In this document: positions 33,916 through 42,957 of the stretch, in pieces
Layout: each line of letters begins with the position of its first letter
Position numbering within the stretch: the stretch's first letter is position 1
DNA from: Candidatus Bariatricus faecipullorum
Lineage (GTDB): Bacteria; Bacillota; Clostridia; Lachnospirales; Lachnospiraceae
DNA length: 64,000 nucleotides
Assembly (NCBI GenBank): GCA_019118525.1
Contig: DWYV01000015.1
Span: 1-64,000 of the forward strand
Direction: 5' to 3'
Notes under the pieces: generated by a model
The model's input: the letters and a program-made list of their open reading frames with translations, nothing else
Told to the model about the DNA's origin: nothing
Database searches by the model: none
Position numbers and translations under genes: made by a program

Positions 33916-34838
33916 GTACGGTACTGAAAATATTTTTCTCCCCAGGCGATGTCGGAATCAATCTGTGCCTTCCACTCGTCCATGGAAGCGAATTTCATCT
34001 CCGGTCTGCGGAATTCATAGAGCTGAATCTGCACGTCTTTTCCGTAAGCATTCCCCTGATAATCCAGCAGATGGCACTCGATAAGCATCCGGTGCTCGCT
34101 GCTGACCGTCGGTTTGTATCCGATGTTTCCGATGCCGTTATACCAGATTCCATCCAGTTTCACGCCGGCCATGTACACGCCGTTTGGCGGAAGCAGTTTT
34201 TCCGGCGCCGGATGGATGTTCACCGTAGGAAACCCGTATTTTCTCCCCAGCTGCGCCCCGTGTTCCACCGTGCCTTCCACCGTGTAGGGATAGCCCAGCA
34301 TGGCGCTGACTTTTTTCATGTTCCCTTTCCGGAGTTCTTCCCGGATGTAGGAGCTGCTGATTTCCCGGTCCCCGTACACTTCCTTCGGCACGACCAGAAG
34401 TTCATAGTCCAGTTTTTCAGCCCAGTCCCTGAGCATCTGCACGTCGCCTCTTTTTCCGTGTCCGAAATGGAAATCCGGGCCGACTACAACGCAGGCCGCA
34501 TGAAGCAGGTCATGGAGTACGTTCTGCAGAAAATCCTCTGCCTCCATGGAAAGAATGTCATCCGAAAAGGGGCACTCCAGCAGGAAATCCACTTTGCCGT
34601 CCAGTCTGCTCCGTCTCTCTTCATTGGTCATGATTCCGGCTCCCGTCTTCCCGGTTTTTTCAAAAAAGGGCTGCATGTCAAACGCAAACACCACGGAAGC
34701 GGTGTGTCTTTCTTTCTTCATCCTGCATATCTGCCAAATCAGTTTCTGATGTCCTCTGTGAAGTCCATCGAATTTTCCCAGCGTCACCGCGGTTCTGCCT
34801 GGAAAAGAGAAGGACTCCAGTCCTCTGATATACTCCAT
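33912..34838 (-). CDS. ribF: Bifunctional riboflavin kinase / FAD synthetase
   Basis: A 308-residue RibF. The N-terminal FMN adenylyltransferase (about 1-180) has VTLGKFDGLHRGHQKLI, and SSSYIREELRKG near its end. The C-terminal riboflavin kinase domain (about 185-305) has GTVEHGAQLGRKYGFPTVNI and PPNGVYM. It makes FMN then FAD. The ATG at 34838 (MEYIRGLESF) follows GAGGAG by 5 bases; the longer frame from 34877 overlaps the truB stop. It ends the rimP-nusA-infB operon, right after truB, as in many Firmicutes. Confidence 0.96.
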   Translation of the reverse strand: MEYIRGLESFSFPGRTAVTLGKFDGLHRGHQKLIWQICRMKKERHTASVVFAFDMQPFFEKTGKTGAGIMTNEERRSRLDGKVDFLLECPFSDDILSMEAEDFLQNVLHDLLHAACVVVGPDFHFGHGKRGDVQMLRDWAEKLDYELLVVPKEVYGDREISSSYIREELRKGNMKKVSAMLGYPYTVEGTVEHGAQLGRKYGFPTVNIHPAPEKLLPPNGVYMAGVKLDGIWYNGIGNIGYKPTVSSEHRMLIECHLLDYQGNAYGKDVQIQLYEFRRPEMKFASMDEWKAQIDSDIAWGEKYFQYRT

Positions 34839-34851
34839 TTTGTCTCCTCTT

Positions 34852-35787
34852 TCAGTTATCTGATTCTGGTCTGTCAAAAAACATTTTTACGATTTTAAAA
34901 TACTGTTCCGCTTCCTGCCAGGCGTAAACGGCGATGAAATTCCGGTTTTCATCGTACACTCTGGCCTCTTCTTTATCCTGCCAGTCCTGGAAATGATTCT
35001 CCCCCTGCCAGAGAATGTCCCCCGGCCAGAAAGGATTTCCATTACGGACAGCCTTTGCCGCTGCCGGTTTCAGATAAACCCGGGTTCTGCCGTCCAGCAT
35101 CCGGTCCACGGGAACCAGCCGTGCGGCCAGCGTCCCCGCCTCCATCTCTTCCCCGGCCCGGGCAAGAGTCAGTCCTTCTTCCCGGGTAAACCGTTCCACC
35201 CGGGTGCGCACCAGGCTTTCCATGCACCCGCCGCAGCCCAGTTTCTCGCCGATATCCTGGCAGAGGGTGCGGATATAAGTGCCTTTGGAGCAGGTGACTT
35301 CCATCCGTACCCGGGGCAGGGACACATCCAGAATCCGAATCTGATGAATCCGGACCTTCCGGGGCTTCCGCTCTACTTCTTTTCCGTCCCGGGCCAGCTC
35401 ATAGAGCTTTTTCCCGTTTATTTTCAGTGCGGAGTACATGGGCGGTATCTGCTCATATTCTCCCTGGAAAGAAAGGACCTCAGCCTTTACCTGGTCCTCT
35501 GTCAGAAAAGAGGTATCCTTCTGCGTCAGTATCTTTCCAGTGCAGTCCTGGGTGTCGGTCGCCTGCCCAAGCAGGAGCACGGTCTCATAGGTCTTGTCCT
35601 TATCCGTCAGCATGTCGCAGAGACGGGTTGCCTTTCCCAGACAGACGGGCAGCACCCCCTCCGCTTCCGGATCCAGGGTGCCGGTATGTCCAATCTTTTT
35701 CTGCCCGGTTATCCGTCTCAGCTTCGCCACCACGTCGTGGGAGGTGAAGCCTTTCTCTTTATAAATGTTTAAAACTCCGTGCATCAT
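34852..35787 (-). CDS. truB: tRNA pseudouridine(55) synthase
   Basis: A 311-residue TruB that makes pseudouridine 55 in the T-loop of tRNAs. It has the catalytic region GHTGTLDPEAEGVLPVCLGKATRL with the Asp, the YEQIPPMYSALKINGKKLYELAR stretch and a PUA-like C-terminus. The start is ATG at 35785-35787, overlapping the nrnA stop (ATGATG); the next codon is also ATG. Translation is likely coupled to nrnA. Confidence 0.96.
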   Translation of the reverse strand: MMHGVLNIYKEKGFTSHDVVAKLRRITGQKKIGHTGTLDPEAEGVLPVCLGKATRLCDMLTDKDKTYETVLLLGQATDTQDCTGKILTQKDTSFLTEDQVKAEVLSFQGEYEQIPPMYSALKINGKKLYELARDGKEVERKPRKVRIHQIRILDVSLPRVRMEVTCSKGTYIRTLCQDIGEKLGCGGCMESLVRTRVERFTREEGLTLARAGEEMEAGTLAARLVPVDRMLDGRTRVYLKPAAAKAVRNGNPFWPGDILWQGENHFQDWQDKEEARVYDENRNFIAVYAWQEAEQYFKIVKMFFDRPESDN

Positions 35788-36752
35788 TCCTCTTCTTCTC
35801 CCGGGCAAAGCTGTTTCTCAATCTCCCGGGAGAGATTGTTGATGACATCGTAAACCGTCCCTTTCATACTATAGCCTGCGGCACGTACATGACCGCCGCC
35901 TCCGAAATACTGGGCGATGCGGCTGACGTCCACAGCGTCTGAGGAACGGAGACTGACTTTATAGACGCCGTTTTCCACTTCATACATGAAAATGGCCACG
36001 TCCACTCCTTTTGTCAGCTTGAGCTGGCTGACAATTCCATCCAGGTGTTTGGGCTGTACCCCATAGAATTTCATAACCTTCTTACTGATGGAAGATACAA
36101 TACAGTGGCCATCCATGAAGAGAAAACTCTCCAGCAGAGAACGTCCCAGGACCTGATTCTGGGCATAGGTCTTCTCGTCAAACGTCTCGGTAATAATCCG
36201 GGAACAGTCAATTCCTTTCTCCATCAGGAACGCCGCCATCCGCATGGTTTCCGGGGAAGTGCAGGTATACCGGAACACTCCCGTGTCGTGGACGATTCCT
36301 GTATAGAGACACTCCGCAGTCTCCCGGGAAATCTTTTCTCCGGGAAGCAGCTGGCAAATCAGTTCGCAGGTGGAACTGGCGTCTCCGTGAATATAGTTTT
36401 CCGTTGCAAAAGACTGATTGCTGATATGATGGTCAATGCAGAGAGTCCGCTCTGCCCGCTTAAAGAGAGACGCGGAAAATCCCAGTCTTTCCATGTCGCC
36501 GCAGTCCAGCGCAATAAAGAGCTGGCAGTCCTTTCCTTCCGGCACTTCATGAAGAATGGTTTCGGTTCCCTGCATAAACTTCAGAGTATTGGGAATGTCT
36601 TCCAGGTACACGCTGATTTCTTTCCCCGGATACTGTTCCCGGATATAGTTGTACACGCCCATGCAGGCGCCCACACAGTCTCCGTCGGGGCGCACATGAC
36701 CGCCAATGGCAATCCTGTCTGCTCTTTCCACTGCCTGGATTAACATACTCAT
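35784..36752 (-). CDS. nrnA: DHH/DHHA1 phosphoesterase, NrnA-type nanoRNase / pAp phosphatase
   Basis: A 322-residue protein with the DHH domain (GGHVRPDGDCVGA near residue 17, ALDCGD near 81, IDHHISN at 106-112) and the DHHA1 domain (GGGGHVRAAGYSMKG near residue 285). NrnA degrades 2-5 nt RNAs and 3'-phosphoadenosine 5'-phosphate. Its place between rbfA and truB is conserved in Firmicutes. It lies 2 bases after rbfA. Confidence 0.94.
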   Translation of the reverse strand: MSMLIQAVERADRIAIGGHVRPDGDCVGACMGVYNYIREQYPGKEISVYLEDIPNTLKFMQGTETILHEVPEGKDCQLFIALDCGDMERLGFSASLFKRAERTLCIDHHISNQSFATENYIHGDASSTCELICQLLPGEKISRETAECLYTGIVHDTGVFRYTCTSPETMRMAAFLMEKGIDCSRIITETFDEKTYAQNQVLGRSLLESFLFMDGHCIVSSISKKVMKFYGVQPKHLDGIVSQLKLTKGVDVAIFMYEVENGVYKVSLRSSDAVDVSRIAQYFGGGGHVRAAGYSMKGTVYDVINNLSREIEKQLCPGEEEE

Positions 36753-36754
36753 GG

Positions 36755-37126
36755 CTATTCCTCCTCTTCCCGGAGTCCTCTGGTCACATCTTCAATTTTT
36801 TTCGACATCCGGACTCCGTATTCAATAGACTGGTCCAGCACAAAACGGATTTCCGGTGTGTTGCGCATGTTCAGTCTGTGAGCCAGCTCCCGGCGGATAT
36901 ATCCTTCCGCGCTCTGCAGTCCCCGGATAGTATCGGACTGGGCCTTTTCATCTCCCAGCACACTGATATAAGCCTTGCAGGTCTTCAAATCCGGAGCCAC
37001 TTCTACCGTCACCACGGAAGTCATCGGGGCAATGCGGGGGTCTTTCACCCCGCCCCGGATGATGCCGGACAGCTCCCGCTGTACCTCTGTATTTACTCTT
37101 GTATTCTTAATACTGTTCTTTCTCAT
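36755..37126 (-). CDS. rbfA: Ribosome-binding factor A
   Basis: A 123-residue KH-like cold-shock protein that assists late 30S maturation near the 5' end of 16S rRNA. It has the RbfA segments REL.GIIRGGVKDPRI and LRRELAHRLNMRNTPEIRFVLDQSIEYG in order. It directly follows infB (21 bases), the classical arrangement. Confidence 0.96.
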   Translation of the reverse strand: MRKNSIKNTRVNTEVQRELSGIIRGGVKDPRIAPMTSVVTVEVAPDLKTCKAYISVLGDEKAQSDTIRGLQSAEGYIRRELAHRLNMRNTPEIRFVLDQSIEYGVRMSKKIEDVTRGLREEEE

Positions 37127-37147
37127 AATTCCAACTGCCTTTCCGGC

Positions 37148-39877
37148 CTAGCGCGGAATCTCCACCATCTTGAAGGCCTCCACGCTGTCGCCTTCCTTCA
37201 CGTCGTTGAACCGCTCAAATACAAAACCACATTCATAGCCGGCACGGACTTCCTTTACGTCGTCCTTGAATCTTCTCAGGGAAGCCAGTTTTCCATCGTA
37301 GATAACGATGCCGTCCCGGACAATCCGGGTCTGGCAGTCCCGCTCAAAGATACCGTCGGTCACGTAGGCGCCCGCAATGGTTCCCACGCCGGAAGCCTTA
37401 AAGGTCTGCCGTACTTCTGCATGACCCAGTACTTTTTCTTCGTATACCGGCTCCAGCATACCCTTCATGGCAGCTTCCACATCCTCGATGGCATTGTAGA
37501 TAACCCGGTAAAGCCGCATATCCACGCCTTCTCTTTCCGCCGTCTCCTTGGCAGCCGCGTCAGGCCGCACATTGAAGCCGATGATAATGGCGTTGGAAGC
37601 GGAGGCCAGGGTTACGTCGGATTCGTTGATGGCTCCTACACCGCCGTGGATAATCTTGATAACCACTTCGTCGTTGGAAAGCTTCAGAAGGCTCTGCTTC
37701 AGTGCTTCCACGGAACCCTGTACGTCCGCTTTTACCACGATGCCCAGTTCCTTTAAGTTTCCTTCCTGAATCTGGTTGAACAGGTCATCCAGGGACATTC
37801 TCTGTCTGGTGTCATCCAGCAGTTTTTCCCTGCCCTGGGAGATAAAGGTTTCGGCAAAGTTACGGGCCTCTTTTTCATTTCCGCAGCCTACCAGTACTTC
37901 TCCTGCATTGGGCACGTCGTTCAGTCCCAGAATTTCCACCGGCATGGACGGTCCGGCTTCTTTTACCCGCCGTCCTTTGTCGTCCATCATGGCACGGACT
38001 TTTCCGTGAGCGGAGCCTGCTGCTACCGGGTCGCCAATCCGCAGGGTTCCTTTCTGTACCAGCACCGTGGCCACGGGACCTTTTCCTTTATCCAGCTCTG
38101 CCTCGATGACCAGTCCTCTTGCCCGGCGGTTGGGATTGGCTTTCAGTTCCATTACCTCTGCCGTCAGAAGAATCATCTCCAGCAGTTCGTCAATGCCGTC
38201 CCCGGTCTTGGCGGATACGGGAACAAAAATGGTGCTTCCGCCCCAGTCCTCGGGAATCAGTTCGTATTCGGTCAGTTCTTGTTTTACACGCTCAATATTC
38301 GCGCTTGGTTTGTCAATTTTGTTGACAGCCACGATAATCTCAATGCCGGCTGCCTTGGCATGGTTGATAGCCTCTACTGTCTGGGGCATTACGCCGTCGT
38401 CCGCGGCAACTACCAGAATGGCAATATCCGTGGAGTTGGCTCCCCGCATACGCATGGCGGTGAACGCCTCATGTCCCGGAGTATCCAGGAACGTAATCTT
38501 CTCTCCGTTGATGGTTACCACGGAAGCACCGATGTGCTGGGTAATGCCGCCGGCTTCTCCCTCGATAACATGTGTATGACGGATAGCGTCCAGCAGGGAA
38601 GTCTTTCCATGGTCAACATGACCCATGACACAGACAACCGGAGGACGTTTCTTCATTTTCTTTTCGTCCTCTTCTTCCTCCTTCAGCAGCTCCTCGATAA
38701 CATCCACGGTTTCTTCCTTCTCGCAGAGGATATCGTAATCCAGCGCGATTTCTTCCGCTGTATCGTAATCCACTTCCTGGTTCACCGTCACTACTTTTCC
38801 CTGAAGGAACAGCTTCTTGATAATTGCGGAAGCCTGCACCTTCATTTTGTCTGCCAGTTCCTGGATGGTCAGTTTCTCCGGAATCGTAATCTGCTTAATC
38901 TGCTCTTCCTTCGGTTCCTTCTTCGGCTGAGGTCTGGACGGCATCTTCGCCTGAGGCGTATTTCTGCCCTTCTTGCCCTTTGGCATTCTGTCTTCGTTTT
39001 CCTCATTCCGGTAATCTTTTTTCTTATATGCGTCCTTGGGTTTGGAACGGCTGGGTTTCTGCTCGGAAATTGCCGGAGCCGGAATCGCCGGTCCGGACTT
39101 TCTGCGGTCATCCCTTCTGTCCCGTCTCTGCCCGTCTCTTTGTCCATCTCTTTGTCCGTCTCTCTGGCCGTCCCTTCTGGAATCGCCCTGACGGAAACCG
39201 CCTCTTCTGTCCTCGCCGGAGCGGCCGGAACCTCTTCTGTCGGAATCCTGGCGGAAGCCTCCTCTTCTGTCGCCGTCCTGCCGGTTTCCGCCCTGACGTC
39301 TCTCGCCTTCCGGACGTGTTCCCTGACGGCGTTCTCCTTCCTGCCGTCTTCCTTCTTCCGGACGGCCTCCCTGACGTCTGTCGGAATCCGGACGGGAACC
39401 TCCCTGGCGTCTTTCACCTTCCTGCCGGAAGCCGGAGGCTCTTCTCTCGTTTTCCGGACGGGCCAGGCGGTCCCGGGAGCCTTCTCCCTGACGGCGTTCT
39501 CCTTCCGGACGTGCCCCCTGACGGCGTTCTCCTTCCGGACGTGCCCCCTGACGGCGCTCGCCCTCCGGGCGGGAACCTCCCTGACGTCTGTCTCCTTCCG
39601 GACGGGAGCCTTTTCCGCCTGGACGGCGTCCGCCGCCCTGGGTATTCTGGGGCCGGAAAACCCGGACCACATTTTTCTTCTTCGGCGCCTCTGTTTTCTC
39701 CTCTGCCGTCTCCGGCTTTCTCGGAGCCGCAAACTTTCTCATGGATTCAATCTGCTCCTCAGAAAGAGTGCTCATATGGCTTGCCGCATCTATCCCCTGC
39801 TCTCTCAGCATGGCGAGCATTTCCTTGTTGGTCTTGTTCAGTTCTTTTGCCAGCTCATATACTCTCAGTTTTGACAT
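37148..39877 (-). CDS. infB: Translation initiation factor IF-2 with long Arg/Gly-rich N-terminal region
   Basis: A 909-residue IF2 that places initiator tRNA on the ribosome. The N-terminal IF2N helix bundle (1-50, [18 protein letters not shown]) is followed by a low-complexity Arg/Gly/Glu-rich tract at about 81-262, a second IF2N-like domain (about 330-385), then the GTPase domain ([32 protein letters not shown]) and domains II, III and the tRNA-binding C2 barrel. AAGGAGG precedes the ATG. The core is ordinary; the repetitive tract is the unusual part. Confidence 0.97.
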   Translation of the reverse strand: MSKLRVYELAKELNKTNKEMLAMLREQGIDAASHMSTLSEEQIESMRKFAAPRKPETAEEKTEAPKKKNVVRVFRPQNTQGGGRRPGGKGSRPEGDRRQGGSRPEGERRQGARPEGERRQGARPEGERRQGEGSRDRLARPENERRASGFRQEGERRQGGSRPDSDRRQGGRPEEGRRQEGERRQGTRPEGERRQGGNRQDGDRRGGFRQDSDRRGSGRSGEDRRGGFRQGDSRRDGQRDGQRDGQRDGQRRDRRDDRRKSGPAIPAPAISEQKPSRSKPKDAYKKKDYRNEENEDRMPKGKKGRNTPQAKMPSRPQPKKEPKEEQIKQITIPEKLTIQELADKMKVQASAIIKKLFLQGKVVTVNQEVDYDTAEEIALDYDILCEKEETVDVIEELLKEEEEDEKKMKKRPPVVCVMGHVDHGKTSLLDAIRHTHVIEGEAGGITQHIGASVVTINGEKITFLDTPGHEAFTAMRMRGANSTDIAILVVAADDGVMPQTVEAINHAKAAGIEIIVAVNKIDKPSANIERVKQELTEYELIPEDWGGSTIFVPVSAKTGDGIDELLEMILLTAEVMELKANPNRRARGLVIEAELDKGKGPVATVLVQKGTLRIGDPVAAGSAHGKVRAMMDDKGRRVKEAGPSMPVEILGLNDVPNAGEVLVGCGNEKEARNFAETFISQGREKLLDDTRQRMSLDDLFNQIQEGNLKELGIVVKADVQGSVEALKQSLLKLSNDEVVIKIIHGGVGAINESDVTLASASNAIIIGFNVRPDAAAKETAEREGVDMRLYRVIYNAIEDVEAAMKGMLEPVYEEKVLGHAEVRQTFKASGVGTIAGAYVTDGIFERDCQTRIVRDGIVIYDGKLASLRRFKDDVKEVRAGYECGFVFERFNDVKEGDSVEAFKMVEIPR
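39092..39637 (-). repeat. Coding tandem repeats inside infB ([13 protein letters not shown] units)
   Basis: Residues about 81-262 of IF2 are built from imperfect 10-residue units of the [10 protein letters not shown] type, then [12 protein letters not shown] units, then DGQR four times in a row (about 236-251). At the DNA level the near-identical units of about 30 bases are visible around 39460-39600 and the 12-base DGQR units around 39125-39170. Confidence 0.85.
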
Positions 39878-39890
39878 TCAACTACCTCCT

Positions 39891-40214
39891 TTATGCAACC
39901 GTATCTTCTGTTTGATTCAAACGTTTCCGGATTTCTTTTGCAAATCCGTCGTCCGTCACCGCAAGCGACGCACGGAATTCTCTGCCTATTGCATGACCCA
40001 GAGTATCTTTATCTCCGTAAATACAGAAAGGTACCTGATAAAACTCACACATATTCCGGAATTTCTTCTTTGTGGCCTCCGAAGCATCCCCTGCCAGTAC
40101 AACCAGGCAGGCGCCACCGCTTTTTACTTCTGTCTCCGTCAGAAATTCACCGCTTTTTACTTTGCCCGCCTTCATGGCCAGGCCAATCATCTGCAATACT
40201 CTATCTCTGTTCAA
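39891..40214 (-). CDS. ylxQ: L7Ae/L30e/S12e/Gadd45-family RNA-binding protein (YlxQ)
   Basis: A 107-residue protein of the L7Ae fold with LGLAMKAGKVKSG-like MIGLAMKAGKVKSGEF and the strand ACLVVLAGDASEATKKKF. Bacterial YlxQ-type proteins bind K-turn-like RNA, but the cellular role is unclear. The frame starts at a TTG (40212-40214) that overlaps the ylxR stop by 14 bases; AAGGAG lies about 10 bases upstream. Position between ylxR and infB is conserved. Confidence 0.9.
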   Translation of the reverse strand: MNRDRVLQMIGLAMKAGKVKSGEFLTETEVKSGGACLVVLAGDASEATKKKFRNMCEFYQVPFCIYGDKDTLGHAIGREFRASLAVTDDGFAKEIRKRLNQTEDTVA

Positions 40215-40479
40215 GCTCTGTCAGCTCCTTCTGTAAGTTCTGGTATACTTCCTCGGGAATCGCCTGCTTAAAAGAACGCTCCAGTCCTCTGCTTTTCACC
40301 GCTTTTTCCAGGCATTCCCCATTGCGGCACAGATAGGCGCCCCGGCCGTTTTTTCTTCCGGTTTCATCCAGGCAGAACTCGCCTTCCGGAGTCCGTATCA
40401 CACGGAGCAGCTCTTTTTTTGGTTTCATTTCCTGACAGCCCACGCATCTGCGCATGGGAATCTTTCTGGCTGTACCCAC
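40201..40479 (-). CDS. ylxR: YlxR family RNA-binding protein (RnpM-type)
   Basis: A 92-residue protein with PMRRCVGCQEMKPKKELLRVI and GRKNGRGAYLCRNGECLEKA, the hallmark of the YlxR/DUF448 family. B. subtilis YlxR has been reported to modulate RNase P (RnpM) and gene expression. The start is GTG (40477-40479), seven bases after AGGAGG. It lies 18 bases after nusA. Confidence 0.93.
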   Translation of the reverse strand: MGTARKIPMRRCVGCQEMKPKKELLRVIRTPEGEFCLDETGRKNGRGAYLCRNGECLEKAVKSRGLERSFKQAIPEEVYQNLQKELTELEQR

Positions 40480-40497
40480 ACGAATCCCTCCTGTCGT

Positions 40498-41694
40498 TTA
40501 TTCTTCGTATAAATCCAGGTCCGGTTCTGCGTCATCTGCGCCGTCTTCTTCCCAGCCGGCGCCTTCCTGATAATCCTCTCCGGAATAGTCCTCCTCCGGA
40601 TAACCGTCCTCTTCGTATTCCTCTGCCATATCCATGTAGTTGGCCGGAAGTTCTCCGGACTCGATGGCCTGAGTCTCGCTCTTGATGTCAATCTTGTATC
40701 CGGTCAGACGGGCCGCCAGACGGGCATTCTGTCCTTCTTTTCCGATTGCCAGGGAAAGCTGATAATCCGGTACGATTACGCTGGCCGTCTTTTCATCCGG
40801 GTCTGCCGCCACGGAGATAACTTTGGCCGGACTCAGCGCGTTTTCAATGAGAAGAGCCGGATTGTCGCTCCAGTTGATAATGTCAATCTTTTCTCCCCTC
40901 AGTTCATTTACCACAGCGTTTACACGGGCGCCGTTCATACCTACACAGGCTCCAACCGGGTCTACGTCCGGGTCATTGGACCATACTGCGATTTTTGTAC
41001 GGGAACCTGCCTCCCGCGCGATGCTTTTTATCTCTACGATGCCGTCCCTCACTTCCGTCACTTCCGACTCGAAAAGCCGTTTTACCAGTTCCGGATGGGT
41101 ACGGGACACCAGAATCTTCGGTCCTTTTGTCGTGTCTTTTACTTCCACCACATACAGTTTTATCCGTTCCGTAGGCTGGAAGACTTCGCCTTTTACCTGC
41201 TCGTTCTCTGTCAGCATGGCGTCTGCCTTGCCCAGATTGATGCTGATGTTCTTTCCTACATAGCGCTGAACGATTCCGGTAACGATATCTTTTTCTTTTT
41301 CAAAATACTGGTCGTAAATAACCTTTCTCTCTTCTTCCCGGATTTTCTGGAGAATCAGGTTCTTGGCATTCTGAGTGGCAATCCGGCCAAAGGATTTGGA
41401 CTCCACCGGAATCTGGACAATGTCGCCCAGCTCATATTTGGAGTCAATCTCTTTTGCCTTCTCCAGGCTGATTTCCTCCACATCGTCCTCCACCTGCTCT
41501 ACTACGGTTTTTTCCTGAATCAGGGAGTAATCGCAGGTCTCTCTGTCCATGATTACCCTGATGTTGTCTGCCTTTCCAAAATGATTCTTGCAGGCGTTAA
41601 TCAGCGAGTTTTCGATGGCGTCAATCAGTTTTTCCCTGCTGATATCCTTTTCCTGCTCCAGAATAGTAAGTGCCTCCATTAATTCTGTATTCAT
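40498..41694 (-). CDS. nusA: Transcription termination/antitermination factor NusA
   Basis: A 398-residue NusA that binds RNA polymerase at the exit channel and promotes pausing and hairpin-dependent termination. It has the N-terminal polymerase-binding domain (1-130), S1 (about 135-200), KH1 and KH2 (about 205-345; GACVGMNGARVNAVVNELRGEKIDI and GKEGQNARLAARLTG) and an acidic tail rich in Glu/Asp/Tyr (about 350-398). Like other Firmicutes NusA it lacks the acidic repeats of E. coli. AGGAGG precedes the ATG. Confidence 0.97.
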   Translation of the reverse strand: MNTELMEALTILEQEKDISREKLIDAIENSLINACKNHFGKADNIRVIMDRETCDYSLIQEKTVVEQVEDDVEEISLEKAKEIDSKYELGDIVQIPVESKSFGRIATQNAKNLILQKIREEERKVIYDQYFEKEKDIVTGIVQRYVGKNISINLGKADAMLTENEQVKGEVFQPTERIKLYVVEVKDTTKGPKILVSRTHPELVKRLFESEVTEVRDGIVEIKSIAREAGSRTKIAVWSNDPDVDPVGACVGMNGARVNAVVNELRGEKIDIINWSDNPALLIENALSPAKVISVAADPDEKTASVIVPDYQLSLAIGKEGQNARLAARLTGYKIDIKSETQAIESGELPANYMDMAEEYEEDGYPEEDYSGEDYQEGAGWEEDGADDAEPDLDLYEE

Positions 41695-41712
41695 TTTTTC
41701 TTTCCTCCTGTT

Positions 41713-42180
41713 TTAAAAATCAAACGCAAGACGAACCAGGGCGACATCGCTCCGGGAAAACTGTCCCTCGGTTCCGTCCTCATATTCTATGGTAATGGTA
41801 TCTTTGTCATACGCTTTCAGAATCCCCGTGAATTCTTTCTGTCTGTCGATGGCCCGGTAGGTCCGGATTTCCACCTCTTCACCGATACTCCTCTCAAAAT
41901 CCCGTTCTTTTTTCAGCGGCCTTCCCAGTCCCGGTGAACTGACTTCCAGGATATAGGCGCCTTCCACGAAATCTTTCTCATCCAGAAGGTCGGAAAGCTC
42001 CCGGCTGACCACCTCGCAGTCATCTACCATGATTCCCCCCGGCTTATCGATGTAAGCCCGCAAATACCAGTTGCTTCCTTCCTTTACATATTCCACATCC
42101 CAAAGCTCAAAGCCGTACTTTTCCAGGATGGGCAGAAGCAGCTCTTCTGTTTTCTGTTCATACTCTTCTCTTCTTGACAA
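41713..42180 (-). CDS. rimP: Ribosome maturation factor RimP
   Basis: A 155-residue RimP needed for 30S assembly. It contains LPILEKYGFELWDVEYVKEGSNWYL split across the first domain, DDCEVVSRELSDLLDE and LEVSSPGLGRPLK. The start is TTG (42178-42180), six bases after AAAGGAAG, giving the usual family length; the in-frame ATG at 42264 lies in a palindromic repeat and its added 28 residues are not RimP-like. It is the first gene of the nusA-infB operon, behind a leader with a terminator. Confidence 0.93.
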   Translation of the reverse strand: MSRREEYEQKTEELLLPILEKYGFELWDVEYVKEGSNWYLRAYIDKPGGIMVDDCEVVSRELSDLLDEKDFVEGAYILEVSSPGLGRPLKKERDFERSIGEEVEIRTYRAIDRQKEFTGILKAYDKDTITIEYEDGTEGQFSRSDVALVRLAFDF

Positions 42181-42229
42181 TCTGAACTTCCTTTCTGCTT
42201 TACACTTTGCACTGTCACTTGTACTGTCG

Positions 42230-42276
42230 CGATTCACAGCTGCTCTGCCCGCCATGCGCGGCATGGCTGTGAATCG
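42230..42276. repeat. Short inverted-repeat element in the rimP leader
   Basis: CGATTCACAGC (42230-42240) and GCTGTGAATCG (42266-42276) are perfect 11-base inverted repeats. Inside, GCCATG / CATGGC (42251-42267) forms another stem sharing bases with one arm. The ends match those of the 4674-4871 element (GATTCACAG...CTGTGAATCGTTAC). It sits between the leader terminator and the rimP start, so it is transcribed. Confidence 0.55.
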
Positions 42277-42292
42277 TTACGTCTTTTATCCC

Positions 42293-42324
42293 AAAAAGAA
42301 GAGTGAACTTTCGTCCACTCTTCT
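42293..42324 (-). terminator. Leader terminator upstream of rimP-nusA (candidate NusA autoregulation site)
   Basis: A 12-base stem (42297-42308 with 42313-42324, one G-U) with a GAAA loop on the minus strand, followed by TTTTT. It lies at about +21 to +52 of the predicted transcript and about 110 bases before rimP. A promoter-proximal terminator before rimP(ylxS)-nusA is known in B. subtilis, where NusA stimulates it to limit its own synthesis. Confidence 0.7.
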
Positions 42325-42350
42325 GCCGGGTTTCTTATGTAACTTTAATT

Positions 42351-42379
42351 AGCATAGCACTTCCTGCCGGAAAAATCAA
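42351..42379 (-). promoter_or_regulatory. Promoter of the rimP-nusA-infB operon
   Basis: TTGATT (42374-42379), 17-base spacer, TATGCT (42351-42356), preceded by TGC. Predicted start near 42344. Confidence 0.65.
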
Positions 42380-42396
42380 GTACTATCTTACTTTTC

Positions 42397-42939
42397 TTAC
42401 TCAGTTTCTCCCGCAAGTCTCTGGTTTTCTTCATACACATCCTGCCAGGTTCCTTCCATGGCTTCCCGGTGGTTGGCCGCTTTCAAATCCTGCACCCAGT
42501 CCTCCATCCATATCTGCGCATCCTCGTCTCCGCTGGTATACTGCTCCAGAAAGCGTTCCGGATGCCGCACCAGGTCTTTCATGGCACGAAAAGCGTCTTC
42601 GTTTCTCTGTTTCAGGGATGCTCCGCTCTGCGGGGAATTCGGCACGCCTCCTGCAGATTTCTGCAGTTCCTCCCGGCAGTCCTCCAGCTCTCTGGCACAG
42701 TCGTCAAAAGCAGCCAGGTAAGCGTTTAAAGCCTCCGTCTCTTTCTGGCCCGTCGTACTCTTCGCCGTCAGAGGCAGCCGGTAACCGGTATCCCCCTGAC
42801 TGGCCTCCAGCGCTCTCCGGATGCGGGAACTGTCGTTCATAATCCGCCCGGAATCAAACCCCAGCAGAAACCCTGCCAGCCAGACCAGAATCAGTCCCAG
42901 CGCTGCAAAAATCCGTCCGGTTCGACCTTTCTTTTTCAC
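42397..42939 (-). CDS. Unrecognised small single-pass membrane protein
   Basis: A 180-residue protein with no family I can name. It has a basic start (MKKKGRTGR), one membrane helix (about 10-27, IFAALGLILVWLAGFLLGF), then a soluble helical region rich in Glu, Asp and Arg (ALNAYLAAFDDCARELEDCREEL may form a coiled coil) with WMEDWVQDLKAANHREAMEGTW near the end. The start is GTG (42937-42939) behind GAGGAGG. It lies 18 bases after the J-domain gene and is likely the third member of an Hsp70-associated operon. It may be a membrane partner or substrate of that system; this is inference from position only. Confidence 0.75.
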   Translation of the reverse strand: MKKKGRTGRIFAALGLILVWLAGFLLGFDSGRIMNDSSRIRRALEASQGDTGYRLPLTAKSTTGQKETEALNAYLAAFDDCARELEDCREELQKSAGGVPNSPQSGASLKQRNEDAFRAMKDLVRHPERFLEQYTSGDEDAQIWMEDWVQDLKAANHREAMEGTWQDVYEENQRLAGETE

Positions 42940-42957
42940 CGGTTTTCCCTCCTCTTC

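Noticed and set aside
39092..39637. Tandem DNA repeats resembling an array
   Set aside because: Units are in frame within infB, variable in length and have no regular spacers, so this is not CRISPR.
38006..39874. A 622-codon plus-strand open frame opposite infB, with a Ser/Phe-rich repetitive region
   Set aside because: It is the complement of the IF2 repeat tract, with no independent start signal.
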